A DNA stretch of 64,000 nt. It comes from Phycisphaerae bacterium (GTDB lineage Bacteria; Planctomycetota; Phycisphaerae; Phycisphaerales; SM1A02). The translations under genes were made by a program, and so were the position numbers. How positions within the stretch are numbered: the stretch's first letter is position 1; every line of letters begins with the position of its first letter. The notes under the pieces are model-generated. The model did no database searches. It had not been told where the DNA came from and worked only from the letters and a program-made list of their open reading frames with translations. The DNA is taken from NCBI GenBank assembly GCA_002709295.1, contig PAQL01000011.1, positions 1 to 64,000 of the forward strand, in the 5' to 3' direction. This document shows, piece by piece, positions 61,179 to 64,000 of this stretch.

Positions 61179-62093
61179 ATGCAACGAACCGACTGGCAGG
61201 GCGTGATGCCCGCCATCACCAATCCATACCGACCCGATCTCTCGGTCGATCACCAGCGTCTCGCGGACCTGGTCGTCAGGCTCGCGGATGCCGGCAGCAC
61301 CGCGATCGTGACCCCGGGCTCCCTTGGTGAAGGCGGCGCCCTCTCCCTCGAGGAGAAGGTGGCGATCTGGACGACCTGCACCGAGGCCCTCGAAGGGCGC
61401 GTTCCGGTGGTCGCCGCGGTCAGCGCGGTCTCCACCGACCAGTCGGTGACGATCGCCCGGGCCGCGGAATCGGCGGGCTGCCGGGGGCTGATGGTCCTTC
61501 CGGCCTACGCCTACGACGGGCCGTGGTCGGAGATCCGGGCGCACTTCGCCACCATCTTCGAAGCGACCGGCCTCTCGTGCATGCTCTACAACAATCCGAT
61601 CGCCTACCGGGTCGACGTCCGCCCCGACCGGCTCGCGGAGCTGGCTGCTGCGCATCGCAACCTGCACGCGGTCAAGGAGTCGAGCGGCGACATCCGCAGG
61701 GTCCGGGAGATCCGGGGCGTCCTCGAGGACCGCCTCGCGATCTTCGTCGGCATCGACGACATGGCGGTCGAAGGCGCCGCGGCCGGCGCCGACGGCTGGA
61801 TCGCCGGGCTGGTGAACGCCCTTCCGGAGGAGTCGATCCGTCTCTGGGAACTCGCCGTCGAGGCGCGTCGGACCGGCGAACGCGAGGAGCTCGAGTCGCT
61901 CTACCAGTGGTTCCTCCCGCTGCTCCGTCTCGACGCGGTTCCGGAATTCGTCCACCTCGTGAATCTCGTGCAGGCGGAGTTCGACATGGGAGACGAGCTG
62001 GTGCGGGGACCCCGCCGACCCCTGGAGGGTCCGGTGCGCGAACACGCCCTGAAGGTGATCGCCGAGGCGAAGCGGACCCGTCCCGGACTCTGA
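61179..62093 (+). CDS. DHDPS-family protein, putative 4-hydroxy-pyrroline-carboxylate deaminase
   Basis: A 304-aa class I aldolase-type TIM barrel. TPGSLGEGGALSLEEK is the family substrate-binding loop, MLYNNP carries Y137 and LHAVKESSGDIRRV the Schiff-base K166. In hydroxyproline-degrading operons such proteins convert 1-pyrroline-4-hydroxy-2-carboxylate to 2-oxoglutarate semialdehyde. Position right after the epimerase and convergent with a semialdehyde dehydrogenase-like gene supports this over dihydrodipicolinate synthase. The ATG at 61179 is preceded by GAAGGGACCT, an acceptable ribosome binding site. Confidence 0.83.
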   Translation: MQRTDWQGVMPAITNPYRPDLSVDHQRLADLVVRLADAGSTAIVTPGSLGEGGALSLEEKVAIWTTCTEALEGRVPVVAAVSAVSTDQSVTIARAAESAGCRGLMVLPAYAYDGPWSEIRAHFATIFEATGLSCMLYNNPIAYRVDVRPDRLAELAAAHRNLHAVKESSGDIRRVREIRGVLEDRLAIFVGIDDMAVEGAAAGADGWIAGLVNALPEESIRLWELAVEARRTGEREELESLYQWFLPLLRLDAVPEFVHLVNLVQAEFDMGDELVRGPRRPLEGPVREHALKVIAEAKRTRPGL

Positions 62094-62115
62094 GTCGGAG
62101 CCGACTCGCTGCCGC

Positions 62116-63633
62116 TCACTGCAGCCAGGCGGGAAGTCGGCGGGCCTCGACCCCGTCCCAGCACCGTCGCATCGAGAACCGCTCGATGCCGGTGGGCATC
62201 CCGACCGCGGTGAAACCGGGATGTCCCGTCGCAGGGAACGGACCGCCGTGCACCATCGACGGCACGACCGCGACGCCGGTGGGCATCTTGTTCTCGAGCA
62301 ACCGTCCGCATCGCGCCCGCAGCACCGAGGACAACGCCATCCAGGCGTCGTCATCCACCCCTCCGGACCCGGTGCAGATCGTGGTGGTGAGCTGCCCCTC
62401 GAACATCTCCGCGACCGCCACCGCGGACGCGAGGTCCTCGGCGCGGACCACCATCCCCACCGGACCGAAGAGCTCGGCCGAGAGGACGTCGAACCGGTTC
62501 ATCAGAACGTCGGCGCCGACCTCCAGAAGGGTCGGTTCGAATCCGAAACCCGATCCGGCCGGACGCCCCCCCACCACCAGCTTCGCACCCGCCTCGACGG
62601 CGGCCTCGACACCGGCGGAGAGTCGCTGGACGCCCGCGGACGAGAACAGGATGCCGGGAGGCGCGGACCCGAGCACCGCTGCGGCCGCATCCACGAACGA
62701 CCCACCTTCAGGACCGATCACGATCGCGATGCCGGGCTTGGTGCAGAACTGACCCGCCCCCATCATGATCGATCCCGCCCAGGCCTCTGCATGGCCGGTC
62801 GCATCTCCAGCGAGGGCTCCGGCCGCCAGGAACACCGGATTGACGCTCGACATCTCGAGATACGCGGGAGTTCCGGACCCGTCGGCCGCGGTCTTGATCG
62901 CGAGACCCGCCTCGCGACCTCCCGTGAATCCGACCGCGGCGATCCTGGGGTCGCGTACCAGCCGGAGTCCGTCCTCCGGTTCGCAGTGATGGAAGTACTG
63001 GACGGTCGCGGGGTGGAGCCCCGCCTCCATCACCGCCTGGTGGGCGCATTCGGCGAGCAGGCGCCCGGTCTCCGGATGAAGAGGATGACCCTTGGCGATC
63101 ACCGGATTGCCCGCGGCGATCGCGGACGCGAAGTCACCACCCGACACGGCATGGAAGGCCAGCGGGAAGTTGTTGGGACCGATGCAGAGAACCGGGCCGC
63201 CCAGCGGGCCCCGGTCGCTTCGGATGTTCGTGTCCACGTCGATCAACGGCTGCCGCCAGGACTCCGGCGAAACGTCCTTCGCGCCCTCCGCGGCCTGACG
63301 AAGCTGACCGAGCATCCGGTCGAACTCGATCACCGCGAGTCTCGGATCGAGGGGGAGTCCGGTCTCCTCGTGCGCGACCGCGGCGATCCCGGCTCGACGA
63401 TCATCGAGACGGTCCGCCATGAGCAGGAGACATCGCGCGATGCGCCCCGGCTCGCTCCCGGCATCACTTCGGGCCGCGTCCATCGCGGCGGAGGCCATCA
63501 GATCGAGATCCTCCCAGGTGGAGATGGGAAAGGACCGTTCGATCGCCTTCCCGGTGGTCGGATTCCAGGCGTGGAAGGTCCCGCGATCCGATGGCGCGTT
63601 CACCCAGGTACCGGCAGTGAGTGTGGTCGACAT
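62116..63633 (-). CDS. Aldehyde dehydrogenase, putative 2-oxoglutarate semialdehyde dehydrogenase
   Basis: A 505-aa enzyme of the ALDH superfamily. CIGPNNFPLAFHAV is the cofactor/substrate entry, VGFTGGREAGLAI the Rossmann turn, YLEMSSVNPVFL carries the general base E260, and GAGQFCTKPG the nucleophile C297. QFCTKPG-type motifs are typical of the KGSADH/fucose-aldehyde branch, which oxidises 2-oxoglutarate semialdehyde to 2-oxoglutarate with NADP+. It is convergent with the putative deaminase and could complete hydroxyproline use. A TACCAT hexamer is 6 nt before the ATG at 63633; the open frame to 63879 overlaps the divergent gene and is rejected. Confidence 0.87.
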   Translation of the reverse strand: MSTTLTAGTWVNAPSDRGTFHAWNPTTGKAIERSFPISTWEDLDLMASAAMDAARSDAGSEPGRIARCLLLMADRLDDRRAGIAAVAHEETGLPLDPRLAVIEFDRMLGQLRQAAEGAKDVSPESWRQPLIDVDTNIRSDRGPLGGPVLCIGPNNFPLAFHAVSGGDFASAIAAGNPVIAKGHPLHPETGRLLAECAHQAVMEAGLHPATVQYFHHCEPEDGLRLVRDPRIAAVGFTGGREAGLAIKTAADGSGTPAYLEMSSVNPVFLAAGALAGDATGHAEAWAGSIMMGAGQFCTKPGIAIVIGPEGGSFVDAAAAVLGSAPPGILFSSAGVQRLSAGVEAAVEAGAKLVVGGRPAGSGFGFEPTLLEVGADVLMNRFDVLSAELFGPVGMVVRAEDLASAVAVAEMFEGQLTTTICTGSGGVDDDAWMALSSVLRARCGRLLENKMPTGVAVVPSMVHGGPFPATGHPGFTAVGMPTGIERFSMRRCWDGVEARRLPAWLQ

Positions 63634-63639
63634 CCGTTC

Positions 63640-63645
63640 ATGGTA
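63640..63645 (-). promoter_or_regulatory. -10-like TACCAT, 6 nt before ATG (leaderless candidate)
   Basis: On the minus strand TACCAT ends 6 nt before the ATG at 63633. A divergent -10 lies only 22 bp away. Confidence 0.4.
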
Positions 63646-63667
63646 TCGAGCCGACCCTTCAACGCCG

Positions 63668-63673
63668 TACGAT
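63668..63673 (+). promoter_or_regulatory. -10-like TACGAT, 6 nt before ATG (leaderless candidate)
   Basis: TACGAT ends 6 nt before the ATG at 63680. It faces away from the minus-strand hexamer at 63640-63645. Confidence 0.4.
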
Positions 63674-63679
63674 GCGGGA

Positions 63680-64000
63680 ATGAGCAAGCAACCGCCTCCC
63701 ACCGATCCCACCATGATCCATCCACCCGAACTCCGGTTCCTCGAGGGACCCCAGAACAGGAAGTTCGAGCTCGGACGTCTGCTCAGGATCTCCGCGGAGT
63801 TCCTCCGGGGATTCCGACGGCTCCACTTCGTCGGACCGTGCGTGACGGTCTTCGGTTCGGCCCGGTTCGAGGAGGACAACCGCTGGTATCAGCTCGCCCG
63901 CGAGACCTCGGGACTCCTCGCCCGATGCGGTTTCACCGTCATGACCGGTGGCGGCCCGGGCATCATGGAGGCCGCCAACCGGGGCGCCCGGGAGGCGGGA
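63680..64000 (+). CDS. LOG-family (TIGR00730) protein, 3' partial
   Basis: The first 107 codons of a gene that runs off the right edge. After a short polar start, LRFLEGPQNRKFELGRLLRISAEFLRGFRRLHF precedes the Rossmann strand CVTVFGSAR and the loop MTGGGPGIMEAANRGA, which is the N-terminal part of the LOG/lysine-decarboxylase-like fold. Such proteins are often cytokinin riboside monophosphate phosphoribohydrolases or nucleotide 5'-monophosphate nucleosidases. The later PGGxGTxxE motif lies beyond the window. The start has a TACGAT hexamer 6 nt upstream and no ribosome binding site. Confidence 0.8.
   Translation, partial: MSKQPPPTDPTMIHPPELRFLEGPQNRKFELGRLLRISAEFLRGFRRLHFVGPCVTVFGSARFEEDNRWYQLARETSGLLARCGFTVMTGGGPGIMEAANRGAREAG

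Overview
This window is high-GC chromosomal DNA from a planctomycete, most likely of the class Phycisphaerae. The evidence is the repeated dockerin-like motif of the GDFNGDGVVNGADxGLLLAxWG type at the C-terminus of six secreted proteins, a PSCyt1/DUF1549/DUF1553 protein with a companion DUF1501 protein, DUF1080 proteins near Gfo/Idh/MocA oxidoreductases, SYLF lipoproteins, a type I sulfatase, and an exosortase with PEP-CTERM-like substrates. No phage, transposase, plasmid or CRISPR signature was seen. One tRNA gene, tRNA-Glu(CTC), is present.

Layout. 1-5.2 kb: end of a repeat-rich beta-helix/dockerin protein, an EVE-domain protein, a PEP-CTERM-like protein, and a Gfo/Idh/MocA oxidoreductase facing a DUF1080 protein. 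5.3-15.5 kb: a secreted M43 metalloprotease with dockerin, then a PSCyt1/DUF1549/DUF1553 protein, a flavin-dependent halogenase-like protein and a DUF1501 protein on one strand, then a PAP2-like membrane protein. 15.6-27 kb: an APC permease, an SDR protein overlapping a transglutaminase-esterase fusion, a TIM-barrel sugar isomerase-like lipoprotein, two SYLF lipoproteins flanking a KefB-like antiporter, and a DUF1080 plus Gfo/Idh/MocA pair. 27.1-34.5 kb: a translationally overlapping set (PgeF-like, hybrid histidine kinase, sulfatase, RNA m5C methyltransferase), then SthA and a PEP-CTERM-like protein.

35.4-50.4 kb is an alpha-glucan island. A sugar ABC transporter, whose solute-binding protein is fused to one permease, is divergent from an alpha-amylase, 4-alpha-glucanotransferase and alpha-glucan phosphorylase operon. 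Next to it lie two dockerin proteins sharing a duplicated module, one of them a secreted GH13 enzyme. Together they could degrade glucan outside the cell, import oligosaccharides and convert them to glucose-1-phosphate. 50.6-58 kb: a third DUF1080 protein, a globin and heptosyltransferase pair, a sulfotransferase, the tRNA, an FHA protein, a small membrane protein and two dockerin proteins. 58.2-64 kb: an exosortase-EpsI fusion, then a 4-hydroxyproline epimerase, a DHDPS-family protein and a convergent aldehyde dehydrogenase that together look like hydroxyproline catabolism, and the start of a LOG-family gene.

Across the window, nine first genes have a TANNNT hexamer ending only 6-7 nt before the ATG. 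That is the spacing expected for leaderless mRNAs. Other genes have ordinary Shine-Dalgarno leaders, so both start modes seem to coexist.
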